Source: Silene conica
Taxonomy: Eukaryota; Streptophyta; Magnoliopsida; Caryophyllales; Caryophyllaceae
Length of the DNA stretch: 64,000 nucleotides
Direction of reading: 5' to 3'
Assembly: GCA_029255685.2 (NCBI GenBank)
Contig: CM055311.2
Coordinates: forward strand, 19,490,952-19,554,951
This document shows, piece by piece, positions 13,259 to 23,920 of the stretch. Positions within the stretch are counted from its first letter, which is position 1, and every line of letters starts with the position of its first letter. A program made the position numbers and the translations under genes. Below the pieces are notes generated by a model. The model was given only the letters and a program-made list of their open reading frames with translations, had not been told where the DNA came from and searched no databases.

Positions 13259-14514
13259 TGTTGGGTTTTTATTTACTCATAAACTAATATTTAGTCATAC
13301 TAATTAAAATACTTTAATTAACATTTTAATTAACTTATTTATATGATCTTATGCATGCTTAATATATGCGGAAATGGGAGAAATTTCGAGTCCTTACACT
13401 CGGTCCAAATGCTAGCAAGGATGATCCTCCAATGTTCAACAAGAACACCTCCTTTGTGATGCACCAAGACAACCTCTTAATGACCGAGATCTTGAATAAG
13501 CTAGACTAGAAATCGGTTTCTCCTTAAACAATTCTAATCTCTCTAATTAGAATATCAATACTAATATTATAACTTATTATTATTAGTATTCTTATTATTA
13601 TCACAATAATAATTTTAGAGGATTTTACCTTGGTTTTTCTATCACTAGAAAATATGGCAAACATGATAGAATGAATTTGAATGGTAAAACATTTTACTCT
13701 TTTGATGGGTTTTGGTAAGTTGGCCGTGAGCCTTACTTAGGAAGCATCAAAGCATGTTTCCTTTTTGTCTTACCAACACACATAGGGAGGCACAAGATAT
13801 TGGTTTCAAGGGCATGTTTAATGATGGTGTCTCCTAGTGCACTTAATACACAAAACACACACACAACACCCTTCCAAAAACCGGTGCATACATAATAAAA
13901 TGGACCCATTTTATATTTTTGTCTATTTTACAATTGTATGTTATGTGACATACAATATGTCATAATGATATGAAATACAATTGTTTTAATTTAAAACATA
14001 CATATTTATCAAATAAATATTATTTATAAATTAAATAAATCACATTTATCTAGTTGACAAGTAATTCGTAATTACCAATATATAAAATGGTCATTCATAA
14101 TAATCGTCAATACGATCTACAACTTTTGTAATATTTATAACCCGATTCATTCTAATTACGATATTATAAAATATCGTTCAATGTTTAACAATTGACACGT
14201 TTCAATTTTAAACATAAATCTTACAATAAGATTTAACCTCTAATTTCTCGATATACGAGTTTAAGGAATATGATCAAATCGTATCAACATACATTTGATC
14301 ACTTTATCAATTAAGTGAATTGTCCTAAAGGTGTGACCTAAAGGGATCAACTGACCACCACCGTCATACGACAGTAATGTCAAACTCTAGCTAGCCAATC
14401 ATTACCGATTAATGTTGGTCAGTTGACTAATATAAATCGTATCATCCCTTGCGCATTCTCGTTATGAGATTTAATTATGAGATCGCACTATTGTTGAGGA
14501 CACATTTCCCAACA
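13259..14514 (-). repeat. 5' LTR of the copia-type element
   Basis: This is the element's 5' LTR on the - strand, bounded by TGTTGGG and CCCAACA in + orientation. TTAGC duplication follows at 14515-14519. Confidence 0.95.
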
Positions 14515-15569
14515 TTAGCCTCTTATGGATTGTGTAACATCCCGCATTTTCGTAAACAATATTTAAAGGTTTTAAGTTCAAGCTCGAGATATAATTTATA
14601 TTTCGTAAATTTTGGGATTTCGTTTAAATAACTGATGAATTTATGTGAGAGTACTTTTAAGGGATTTAAATAAGATTTCATTTAATTGCGTAATTTGCGT
14701 CTTAGCCATTTAATTTCATATTCCAGAAATATTTATATCGTCTTAAGTTTATAGTTACCTTAAGTCGTTGTTTTTAGCTTAAACCGTCTTAAAACTTGTC
14801 TTATGGGCCTAACTTGTTAATGGACCCACTTTCCCTCTTTTTCCTCACAAAACCCTAACCCCACCATCTTCTACCTCACTCCTTCATTTCAATTTTCAGA
14901 TTTTGCAAACAACAACAAACACCATTTTTATAAATTTCTCCTTCAATCTTAAAATGCTCATAGAATCTTCGTTTCTTATCCGATTGAGACGATTTTCACG
15001 GGCACGGATTCCTTGTCTCGAGCCCGTCGTTTTAAGGTAATCAATCTTGCATTTTATGACAGTTGAAATTTCGGCCTGTTTGAATTAATTCGAAATTCGT
15101 GATAGTTGTGATGTTTTGTTGTTTTAGGCGGTGTTTGTGTTAGCCCGGAAGAGGACTTGATGATTATTGAACAAGATTTTGAAGGTTTCGCTAAGTAAAG
15201 GTGACGATAATGAGAAACTCGGCCTTTTTGTGTATATTAGCAAGTTTGATGTGTTCTTATGATTAGTTTCTGATTTTGTTAAAGATTAATGTTTAAAGGA
15301 CTTAGTAACATGACTAGGAATGTTTATTTGTGATGAATTCATGCTTGTTGATGTTCATATGCTCATATGTTGTTTTTCTGAAATTTACACATTTTGCGAC
15401 GGATACTTGATATAATCATTCGAGGATTGTTATGGGATTTGTATGCTGATAGGATAGTAGTATTGGATGTTCATGATGTTGGGTAAATCATACTTGTAGC
15501 AATTATTGAAGATTATATGTCGATTTGTGAAGTTTTGAAAGGGCTGGAAAATCCCGATTTTAGTGACAG

Positions 15570-15964
15570 GCTCTCTGAGCCGGTCGACCGACCGGCCGCC
15601 GGCCGACCGGCTGGGAGAGCGTATTGTGTGTTTTTGCGATTTCTGAGTTTTTGGCCTTAGGACTGCCAGCCGGCCGACCGGCTGCCTGCCGACCGGCTGG
15701 TAGTCTCTTGTGTAGTGTTTGTTTGCGAAGAACATAGGAAAGAAAGGGAGCCCAGCCGGCAGACCGGCCGCCTGCCAGCCGGCTGGGAGTGCATGTGGGT
15801 TGGTTTACGAAATTGTGAAGGCTAGGAAATGGAGTCCCAGCCGGCCGACCGGCTGCCTGCCGACCGGCTGGGAGTCCTTGTGTTGTTTTGTTTTAAAAAG
15901 AAAGGGAAGGCTGAGAAGGTCACCAGCCGACCGACCGGCTGCCTGCCGACCGGCTGGGGACCCC
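15570..15964. repeat. GC-rich AGCCGG hairpin modules (five copies) in the solo LTR
   Basis: Modules lie at about 15570-15620, 15661-15705, 15746-15791, 15831-15877 and 15917-15964. The core pattern is AGCCGGCCGACCGGCTG, then CCTGCCGACCGGCTGG. The outermost bases vary between copies yet mostly still pair (GCTCTC with GAGAGC; GACTGCC with GGTAGTC; GGTC with GACC). AT-rich unrelated sequence of about 40 bp separates them. Confidence 0.85.
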
Positions 15965-16089
15965 TGTAGGCTAATGTTGAAATTGTAATTTATTCGTAAC
16001 TTTCAAACGGTTAATCGGTTTTGATTGAAACTTGTTTTGTAAACCCGTGATATGTATTTGAGGTCCCCGGAGGATGGGCAACATTTTAT

Positions 16090-16182
16090 TGGGTTCGGGA
16101 ATGGAGTAAGGATAGAGACCCCCCGGTCGGGTAACCGAAAGGGAAACCGGCTCTCCCTCAACTTAGTTCCCGGGGTCAATTA
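16090..16182. repeat. Large hairpin cassette F1
   Basis: The core GGGTAACCGAAAGGGAAACC GGCTCTCC is preceded by GAGACCCCCCGG. Similar core sequence recurs at 16967-17010. Outer arms (TTCGGGAA region and TTCCCGGGG region) are partly complementary. Confidence 0.6.
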
Positions 16183-16254
16183 AGTGTTGATTAGAAGTTA
16201 AAAAAAGTAGAACTATAGATTAGTTCATAGACTTTGGTTGATATTGTATTGATG

Positions 16255-16822
16255 CGTATTAAGTTATGCCTTAAGCTGGCCTCTGAACTTAATACGTGAG
16301 TTGTTTGTCATATATGGGGCTATGCCTTAAGCTGGCCTCTGAGCCCTATATGTGTATGTTTGTCGTGTCTGGGACATGCCTTAAGCTGGCCTCTGAGTCC
16401 AGACATGTTTGATAGTGATCGCGTTGGAACATGCCTTAAGTTGGCCTCTGAGTCTGACGAGTAGAGCAGCTGCACAACGGGGTAGCTAAGGAACTGACAC
16501 CTTGCCCGGAGTGCAGATGTTTGGTGCTAGAACATGCCTTAAGCTGGCCTCTGAGTTTAGTACCTTGTGATGTGGTGAAGGGACATGCCTTAAGCTGGCC
16601 TCTGAGTCCTTCGCTTTTGGATGCTAGTCTATGCCTTAAGTTGGCCGCTGAGTCTAGTGTCTTGCTGATTGGCAGGTCCATGCCTTAAGTTGGCCTCTGA
16701 GTCCTTGCTTGCTGAATGTTTTGGTGTTTAGGTTATGTCTTAAGTTGACCGCTGAACCTTTACACTTGCTGATTGATTTGGTACTGGGTTATGTCTTAAG
16801 TTGACCGCTGAACCTTTTACTT
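16255..16822. repeat. Ten-copy hairpin cassette array, core CCTTAAGCTGGCCTCTGA
   Basis: A core of about 21 bp (ATGCCTTAAGCTGGCCTCTG plus A; later copies ATGTCTTAAGTTGACCGCTG) occurs ten times, starting near 16265, 16321, 16376, 16431, 16534, 16585, 16631, 16680, 16735 and 16791. The flanks differ between copies, but within a copy they are complementary. Copy 1 has CGTATTAAGT and ACTTAATACG, perfect over 10 bp. Copy 2 has CATATATGGGGC and GCCCTATATGTG, 12 pairs with two G-U. Copy 3 has GTCTGGGAC and GTCCAGAC. Copy 6 has GAAGGGAC and GTCCTTC. Copies 8-10 pair less well. Confidence 0.85.
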
Positions 16823-16944
16823 GCTGAATTTATCTGCTTGCCTTGAGTTGGTACGTGTCAGATATGGGTATGAATATTGATGAGTAAATGATTGTTTGTT
16901 AAGTTGTGGTTTGATCATCCAAGGCATTGGGTGACTCTTAGTTC

Positions 16945-17035
16945 GGTTTCATAAATAGTTGGATTGAAAGACCCCCCGACTGGGTAACCAGTAGGGAAAC
17001 CGGCTCTCCTTCCTAACGGTTTATGAAGTTAGTTG
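16945..17035. repeat. Large hairpin cassette F2
   Basis: This is the second copy of the F core (GGGTAACCAGTAGGGAAACC GGCTCTCC after GACCCCCCGACT). Its arms, GGTTTCATAAATAGTTGGA and TCCTAACGGTTTATGAA, are complementary and unlike those of F1. F1 and F2 bracket the ten-copy array. Confidence 0.6.
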
Positions 17036-17551
17036 AGAGCCGTGCACAAGAGTTTACATGATGGTATGAGAACAGTTGATGAGTTGTTTATGCTTCACAT
17101 GTTGATATATGTTGGAGTATTCTGTATTGCTTTATGTGTTACCTGTTGTCACAAAAGGTGGCTAGGAGAACTCTAGTCACTCCCCACTAATTATGGCGTA
17201 CATGTTTTCATGTATGTAGGTACATGCAGGTTGGAGATGGGTTCACGAGAGGGCTAGCGAGTGATGATCCTGTTGTCATCATATGACTTACCTTATATCG
17301 CCTAGCTAGACTCTTAGACTTTCGATACATTTGTTTTTGGTGCCTGTAGGGATGTTCCATCCCAGGCTGATGTATATATTTGTTTTTGATACTTAGAACT
17401 GTTACTTATCTATTTTGGGTTATTTCAGTTTCAGTTTCCGTTTCAGTTTAAGACTTCTCGCATGTTGTTTATCTTTTAAAAAGTTTTAATTCCGCTGCAT
17501 TTTTAGTACTTTTTGTATGTTTATATTTCCGCTTTCGCGAGGGGTTTTACA

Positions 17552-18210
17552 GAGTGACCCACAAGGTAGCACTTGCCTACCACCCTCAAACTAGTGGGAA
17601 AGTGGAGGTTTCAAATCCTCAAATCAAGGTTATCTTGGAGAAGGTGGTACACAAGAACCGAAAAGATTGGTCCCAAAAGTTGTTTGATGTGTTATGGGCT
17701 TTGAAGACGGCTTACAAGACACCCATAGGAATGACTCCGTACAAGCTTGTGCACGGGAAAGCATGCCACCTACCGGTGGAGGTTGAGCACAAAGCTTGGT
17801 GGGCCTTGAAGGAGATGAATTTCGACTTAGATTTGGCCGGGGAGAAAATATTTTTGCAAATGAATGAGCTTGAAGAGCTTAGATTTGAGGCTTATGAGAG
17901 TTCAAAACTCTATAAAGAGCAAACCAAGAAATGGCATGATGCCAAGTTGATGTAGAAGAATGTACGCATAGGAGACCTTGTGCTCCTTTTCAATTCAAGG
18001 GTTAAGAATTTCCCGGGAAAGCTTAGATCAAGATGGTCCGGTCCCTTCAAAGTAATGGACATTTCACCACACGGGGCCTATGAACTTTGGAGTAAGGGCG
18101 GTGGCACCTTCAAAGTCAACGGACACCGGATCAAACGTTATTACCAAGGGGATTCTAAAGGAACGGTAGAAGTGATTGACCTCGGGGACCCGCTCCCCGA
18201 GGAGGATTGA
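17552..18210 (+). pseudogene. Athila integrase, C-terminal part
   Basis: This continues the integrase cut at 6199 and 14532. [21 protein letters not shown] carries the third catalytic Glu (in GKVE). The [22 protein letters not shown] and [17 protein letters not shown] blocks follow, typical of Athila. TAG at 17953-17955 interrupts, but the same frame continues with IGDLVLLFNSRVKNFPGKLRSRWSGPF, the C-terminal DNA-binding fold, and ends at the stop near 18210. No chromodomain is present, as expected for Athila. Confidence 0.9.
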
Positions 18211-18920
18211 TTCTCAAGGAGATTGTTCATGAAGGTTTGGTGGAGTCACTTAATAACCACCGTTTGTAAGTATTTGCTTCTTGTCTTTCATGTAGTTTGC
18301 ATTTTAGTTTGATTTTTAGTTTGCATGTGAGATTTGGAATTGTTGGTTGCTTGTCTTTGATTAATTCTTGAGTAAAGTCGGAGGATGATAGGCAAGATTA
18401 TTGTTGGCCAAAATCGATTTTTGATGTTCAAGTGAATTATTTTTCGAAATTGTGTACAGGTACTCCCAGTCGGGTAACCGGCCGACGGTCCCAAACCGGC
18501 TAAGAGTACCTGGGCACATTTCTGTTTTTGATGGTTTATTTGGACATATTTCATATTTTGGACTCTAAGCCTGTACCAGACCGGCGGCCGGTCTACCGGC
18601 TTAGAGTCGTGTGCATATTCAAAAAGATGGAGAGAAAAACCAAGTGAGTCTAACTCTTGGCCGGTCGGCCGGCAGCCGGTCTACCGGCTAAGAGTCAAGT
18701 GTACGTGTCTAGTGAAGAAGAAGAAAAAGAAGAGAAGAAGGCTTTCCCAGCCGGTCGGCCGGCAGCCGGTCTGCCGGCTGGGAGTTTTTGTAAGATGAGA
18801 AAAAAGAAGAGAAGTGAAGGGCAAATGAAGACCGACTCTGAGCCGATCGGCCGGCAGCCGGTCTGCCGGCTCAGAATCAAATGCTACAAAAAAAAATCAA
18901 AAATACCCTAATTCTAAGCC
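18211..18920 (+). repeat. Athila spacer with five GC-rich AGCCGG hairpin modules
   Basis: This untranslated spacer separates pol from the env-like ORF. Modules lie at about 18458-18511, 18561-18608, 18651-18696, 18741-18786 and 18833-18878, separated by purine-rich sequence. The inner pattern is AGCCGGTCGGCCGGCAGCC then GGTCTACCGGCT. The outer arms change together: GGTACTC with GAGTACC, GACTCTAAG with CTTAGAGTC, AACTCTTGG with CTAAGAGT, TCCCAG with CTGGGA, GACTCTGAG with CTCAGAATC. Confidence 0.85.
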
Positions 18921-19009
18921 GGTCGACCGGCGGCCGGTTCCCAGACCGGCGGCCGGTTCCCAGACCGGCGGCCGGTTCCCAGACCGGCGACCGGTTCCCA
19001 GACCGGCGG
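18921..19009 (+). repeat. 19-bp GC-rich minisatellite
   Basis: AGACCGGCGGCCGGTTCCC is repeated head to tail about 4-5 times (starts at 18943, 18962, 18981, 19000, with a variant at 18924). The unit is half of an AGCCGG module, so the array looks like local slippage of that module. Confidence 0.88.
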
Positions 19010-19168
19010 ATAAGCGCCTGTTCGCGAAATAAGATGCTCGAAATCCCTCATTCTTTCTCATTTCTTCTTCTTTCTTTCTTATTTCCTCCTTCTCTCTTCA
19101 CATCCCAACCTACAAAAACTCCATAAATCATCCCAAATCAACCCCCTTCATCCTTCCCACCCAAAATC

Positions 19169-20902
19169 ATGTCCGGAAACCGCGCGGAGATGAGATCTAA
19201 ATCAAGACATGATCCGGCCGTTAGGCAAGCGGTACAAAATGTGAGGGATAGCAGCGATGTTAGTCCCGATCCGGACTTTCCCGGACTCCAATTTGCCACC
19301 GTCACTCAAAAAGGTAATTTCACTTACTTTAAGCATCGCCCCCTCCACCCGACCCGTTTCATTGATAGGGTATCCATGAGGGAGTTAGGGATTGATAAGA
19401 TAACTGAAAATTTGTTTAATGGGATGGGAATGAAAGACTTGTACCAAACTAGACCGGCTCTTACCTCTCCCCGCTTGACTTGGGAGTTTTTGAGCTCACT
19501 TGTGGTTACTAAGAACCGGAGTTTAGTGACGGTAGTTTCCTTGGAGTTCCGTCTTATGAATAGGAAATACCGGTTGACATTGGAGGATTTTGGCTTGATT
19601 TTTGGTCTTAATGGGAAATTGCCCATTCGTCCTCTGGAGGGTTTTAACACGGAGGTCATTTGGACGGCTATTACCGGCTTGGTTAGTGAGCGGACTCAGA
19701 AAAAGCCGGCTAATCGGGTGCATTTGGCGCCCATTAGGATTTGGCATCGCTTCATGGGCTGGACCGTCCTATCTCGGGATGAGCCACATAATTTCAGAAC
19801 TGGGGAGCTTGAGATTTTGGGTTCTTATTTGGTAGATGGGCCAAAGCTTAATATTGTCCATCACATGGCTCTCCATTTGAGCCGATTGGCGCCCCAACCC
19901 CAACTTGCCACACCGATTTGTGTTGGGGGGATGGTCACTTTGATAGCCGACCACCTTTGTCAGAGCATTTTAATGTGGATTACATCCAAGGAGAGAACAT
20001 CCTATCTCGCCGATACATGCAAGAGGCCTTGGGGTGGATAAAATGGAACCCCAATGATCGTCAAGACTATTGGCAGATTCGTGTTAACAACAAGTTTGGA
20101 AATTCCATTCCTTTGCCCAATACCGATAGGATGAAGGTATTGTCCGGGAATGCCTCCTACCTCCTTGACATTGAGGTTGATCCAGATGAGCTCCCAGCCG
20201 ATCAGCGCCCTCCCAGAGTCTATGCCTGTGATAGGGTCGGTACTACCGCTTCAGACCTCCAGTTTCAGCAGCCCTCCGTCACTATGCCTCTTTTTCAGGG
20301 TGGTCCTACTTTTTTCCAGGGCTCTACCTCCAGTTCCGTTCCTCCTCCTCAGCCTTCCCATTTGCATCAGGACCTGATTGACTTTATGGCCCGGGTTGAT
20401 TTGAACCAGAAGCCTTGCCGATGAGCGCCAAGGGATAGCAGATGAGCGCCAGGCGTTAGCAGATGAGCGGCATAGGGACGTGTGTTTTAGGCTTGACTAC
20501 TTGTACCACGATCAGGCCCATGGGACCTTCCCTAGCTATGACCAGTCTGTTCGTCAGTGGTACCGTCATGAGGCCGGTGGTCATCCTTCTTACTACTTGC
20601 CTCCAGAGGGTGGATATGTGCCCCATGAGGTACGTTTCTATGGGGAGATTCATGTTGCTCCGGGCTACTTTTCTAGCCCGATTTTTGCCCCAAATGTGCA
20701 TAGAGACGGGGACTCAGGCCCTCCTAGGCATTCATCCCCCCGTGGTATGGTTGGTGATCCCGGAGCTAGTGGCTCTCATGCTTCACCTTTCCGTGATATC
20801 ATGCTCAACCCGGATGATTACATGCAAGTGGATGCAAGTGGTGATGTGAGCGGCAATGGAGATAAAGAAGGAAGTGGAGAAGGTGAGGAGGATGATGTTT
20901 GA
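19169..20902 (+). pseudogene. Athila ORF-1 (env-like position) protein, frameshifted
   Basis: This matches the ATHILA ORF-1 family that lies 3' of pol in Athila elements and is often called env-like from its position. Its function is unproven. The frame opens at ATG 19169 (MSGNRAEMRSK...). Conserved stretches include FPGLQFATV, RLTLEDFGLIFGL and HRFMGWTVLSR. Near 19920-19960 the frame changes (continuing as HFNVDYIQGENILSRRYM...), and again near 20400-20420, where a short ADERQ repeat leads into a Pro/Gly/His-rich tail ending in EGEEDDV at 20902. I see no clear signal peptide or membrane anchor in the surviving frames. Confidence 0.82.
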
Positions 20903-21679
20903 CCACCCATAGAGGTGGTAAGTGATGACTTTGCTCCCGAATGAAAATCCAAAGCAAGTACTCCCTTAATCCAAATCTCTCTTTAGTTTTGCATTTTCCT
21001 TTTAGGATGCATTTAGAGTAGTTAGCTAGTTTAGATAGCTTGTTTTAGTTTTTTTTTTATCATCTCACATCATTAGTATAGTTGTATTTAGTTGCATTCA
21101 TTTATTTCCATTAGATTTCCTTTTTGTACCATATTGTCACATGTAGTTTGCATTCATGTAGACTAGAGCACTTAGTTTGCATCTTAGTTTAGTTTTTAGT
21201 TTTTCATTTCTTTTGTTTATTTTTGCTTTTATTGCTTTCATAAAAATCAAAAATCCAAAAAAAAAAATTGAAAAAACCAAAAACCTTCAAAAACATGTTC
21301 TTTACTTTCCGGTTTTCCTCCTCACATTATGCACATAGATAAGTGTGGGGAGGAAGAACCGTTTATTTCAAAAAACACAAAAAAAAGTTTTTCTTTTTCT
21401 TAAAAATTTCAAAAAAGCCAAAAACATGTTTGTTTTCGTTCTTTTTCTTCATTTCCCCCTTGCACTTTGTTCCATTGAGAACAATGTAAATGTTAAGTGT
21501 GGGGAGGGAAAATATCCACCTTGTGAATATTTCTTTGCTTTTGTAAATATGAAAAACTTCAAAAAAGCCAAAATAAAAATCGAAAAATTTGAAAAAATTT
21601 CAAAAAACATGTTCTTCCTTTCTTTTGTTTTTGTTCTTTGCTTGCATTATATATATATATAGAGAGAGAGAGAGTTAGG
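20903..21679 (+). other. Athila 3' noncoding region with polypurine-tract-like copies
   Basis: No coding region. It is rich in short A-runs and TTTTC. AAGTGTGGGGAGG occurs at 21341-21353 and 21495-21507, matching the start of the true polypurine tract (28185-28199). A TA run and GA run at 21648-21675 precede the first inverted-repeat element. Confidence 0.7.
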
Positions 21680-21855
21680 ATCTATTGAGTCTAGGGTCTT
21701 ATGGTGAATCCGTCCTACCATTTCTAGCCATCCGATCATTCTCAATCCTATGGCTGAGATTTAATCTCATATATTAATTTTTATTTTGCACCTCTCTCAC
21801 TTTTCTCTCTCCTCAACCTCTCTTCTTTCTTCTTTAACAAACAACAAAAATAATA

Positions 21856-22036
21856 ATGTCGTCACCACCTAAACCTCTCTTCTCCGCCGCCACCGCCGCC
21901 GCCACTACCGCTTCCTCTATCAAATTCTTATGTAGTTACGGTGGCCGCATCCTCCCTCGTCCGTCTGATGGCCACCTTCGTTACGTCGGTGGCCTCACTC
22001 GTGTCGTCTCCGTCCCTCGTTCCGTCTCTTTTTCTG
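21856..22036 (+). pseudogene. Captured first exon of a PB1-domain protein
   Basis: MSSPPKPLF, an Ala/Thr-rich leader, then IKFLCSYGGRILPRPSDGHL and RYVGGLTRVVSVPRS. This is the start of a PB1 domain as in plant PB1 (Phox/Bem1p) proteins, with the Lys and the GGR-LPR motif. The exon ends at a GT (22037-22038) in a good donor context (CTG/GTACGT), so it was copied with its intron border. No further PB1 sequence follows in the element. Confidence 0.7.
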
Positions 22037-23023
22037 GTACGTCTCAACAATTTAAATTTATCAAATTCTTTCGTATAATTGTAAGTATTTCGAGATAACA
22101 ATTTAACGGATTTAAATTGTTAAGCCTGTGTGATTTGCTGAATCCTCTTAAGTCTTCCTGTGCATGTTTTTAGAAGTGATAAATATATTGCCATAGTAGT
22201 TGATATAAGAATAATGGAGATTAATTAAATTAAAATTAAAATTGAAATTAGGGTTACATTTGTTCATCTTCATGATGGAGACGAATGTCAGTGACGATGG
22301 AAGAGAGGATAGTTAGGGATGAATGAATAAGAGAGTTGAGTAAGGAATTATCATTGCTGGATTATTGTTGAAGATGTTCAGGGGTTGAGTACGCATACGC
22401 TTTCTCTGTTTTTGAATCCAATTTAAATTTATCAAATTCTTTCATTTCCATTGTGTCACTTTTCAGTTGCAGACGACATTCATCCAGGTGTCTCATTATA
22501 ACATACATATTACACTATTGTAACATGTATTTTACAGCTACTATAACATTTTACTGATTCTCATATTAAGACTTCATATGTGTGTTATTATAACATACAC
22601 ATGTGTGTTATTATAACATACATGGTACATTACTGTAACATGTGTTATACAGTTATTTATAACAGTTTCCTGAGCATCATGCTAAGATAATGGATTGCGT
22701 TATTATAACATACATATTAGACTACTGTAACATGTATTTTACAGCTACTATAACATTTTACTGATTCTCATATTAAGACTTCATATGTGTGTTATTATAA
22801 CATACACATGTGTGTTATTATAACATATATGGTACATTACTGTAACATGTGTTATACAGTTATTTATAACAGTTTCCTGAGCATCATGCTAAGATAATGG
22901 ATTGTGTTATTATAACATACATATTAGACTACTGTAACATGTATTATATAGTTATTAAAACATTTTTCCTGATTCGAATATTAAGATTAGCTCAAAAGGG
23001 AGAGCAATGTGCAATTTTTGTAA

Positions 23024-23096
23024 AGGCTATTAGCTCAAAAGGGAGAGCAATGTGCAAATTTTGTACAAAGGTATGGGTTCGAATCCCATATAGTCT
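23024..23096 (+). pseudogene. tRNA-like sequence in the left palindrome arm
   Basis: This 73-nt stretch folds as a cloverleaf. The acceptor is AGGCTAT with ATAGTCT, the D stem GCTC with GAGC, the anticodon stem TGTGC with GTACA (one G-U), and the T arm ATGGG-TTCGAAT-CCCAT is perfect. Position 33 of the anticodon loop is A, not U, so it is probably a pseudogene. The D-arm half is duplicated just upstream (from about 22988). Confidence 0.55.
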
Positions 23097-23847
23097 AGTT
23101 AATTTAAGAATCTGGTGTTTAGAATTTGTTGAAACGAGATATGTAGTAAAAAAAAATTGATAAATAAAAACAATAATAATACACGGGATTGCAAAATAAC
23201 AGCTAGTAAGCGTTACAATAACAGCTAGTAAGCGCTACAATAACAGCTAGTAAGCGCTACTATAACAGCTAGTACGCATTACAATAACGGCAACGTGGCA
23301 TCATCCTGTGCGTCCATGATCTAGATCCAACGGTCTGAAATGGTAGGACGGACTCATTTAAAACCCTGGACTCACCGGATCTCCGCTGTATATATATATA
23401 AATGAGTCCGTCCTACCATTTCAGACCGTTGGATCTAGATCATGGACGCACAGGATGATGCCACGTTGCCGTTATTGTAATGCGTACTAGCTGTTATAGT
23501 AGCGCTTACTAGCTGTTATTGTAACGCTTAACAACGATTATAGTACCACTTACTAAAAGGTGTGTGTTGTTCTTTAACATGGATATTGTAACTAAAGGTA
23601 AGCAAATGTTTGGGATGAAGACACTGTAATTTTTTGTCGTAATGTACTGGCTAGTTATGACAACATATTAACATGAGTTTTACTGTAACTCGCTCCATGC
23701 ACGTCACTGCTGCATAGCCGACTCCGATCATGACCTGCACGTCTTTAATTTTGCAATCCCGTGTATTATTATTGTTTTTATTTATCAATTTTTTTTACTA
23801 CATATCTCGTTTCAACAAATTCTAAACACCAGGTTCTTAAATTAACT

Positions 23848-23920
23848 AGGCTATATGGGATTCGAACCCATACCTTTGTACAAAATTTGCACATTGCTCT
23901 CCCTTTTGAGCTAATAGCCT
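23848..23920 (-). pseudogene. tRNA-like sequence in the right palindrome arm
   Basis: Inverted copy of the 23024-23096 sequence. Here the acceptor pairs perfectly (AGGCTAT with ATAGCCT). The extra D-arm copy is also present (23920-23955). Confidence 0.55.

Larger units (their letters stand above)
6200..14514 (-). mobile_element. Copia-type gag-only LTR retrotransposon (TR-GAG-like)
   Basis: An 8.3-kb insertion has near-identical LTRs of 1257 and 1256 bp (TGTTG...CAACA on the + strand) and a perfect 5-bp duplication TTAGC at 6195-6199 and 14515-14519. On the - strand the order is 5' LTR (13259-14514), initiator-Met primer site, 2.4 kb of noncoding leader, gag (9928-10841), 2.4 kb with no recognised pol, polypurine tract, 3' LTR (6200-7456). 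No protease, integrase, RT or RNase H motif is visible, so it must depend on an autonomous copia partner. About 13 differences between the LTRs (about 1%) mark a young insertion. Confidence 0.92.
14533..17551. mobile_element. 3-kb solo LTR of a Ty3/gypsy (probably chromovirus) element
   Basis: The insertion begins TGTAACATCCCGC and ends GGGGTTTTACA, the usual ends of Tekay/Del-like LTRs. The duplication is GAGTG at 17552-17556 against GATTG at 14528-14532. The integrase codons (Gly-Val) require GAGTG, so the left copy has mutated. There is no internal region, primer site or pol, so it is best read as a solo LTR left by LTR-LTR recombination. In + orientation an AAACCCTAACCCC stretch (about 14850-14866) resembles a transcription-start region. 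Downstream lie GC-rich modules, two large cassettes and the ten-copy hairpin array. I assign it to chromoviruses by its ends only. Confidence 0.85.

Noticed and set aside
16255..16822. CRISPR-like array (conserved repeats with variable spacers)
   Set aside because: Repeats are unequal in spacing and lie in a plant LTR, the variable parts are complementary within each unit, and no cas genes exist. A hairpin cassette series explains it better.
19169..20902. True viral envelope protein
   Set aside because: It matches the Athila ORF-1 family by position and sequence, but I see no signal peptide, fusion motif or membrane anchor in the surviving frames, so only env-like by location is justified.
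21856..22098. Functional PB1-domain gene
   Set aside because: Only a first exon is present, inside a TIR element, and no downstream exons follow. Read as captured fragment.
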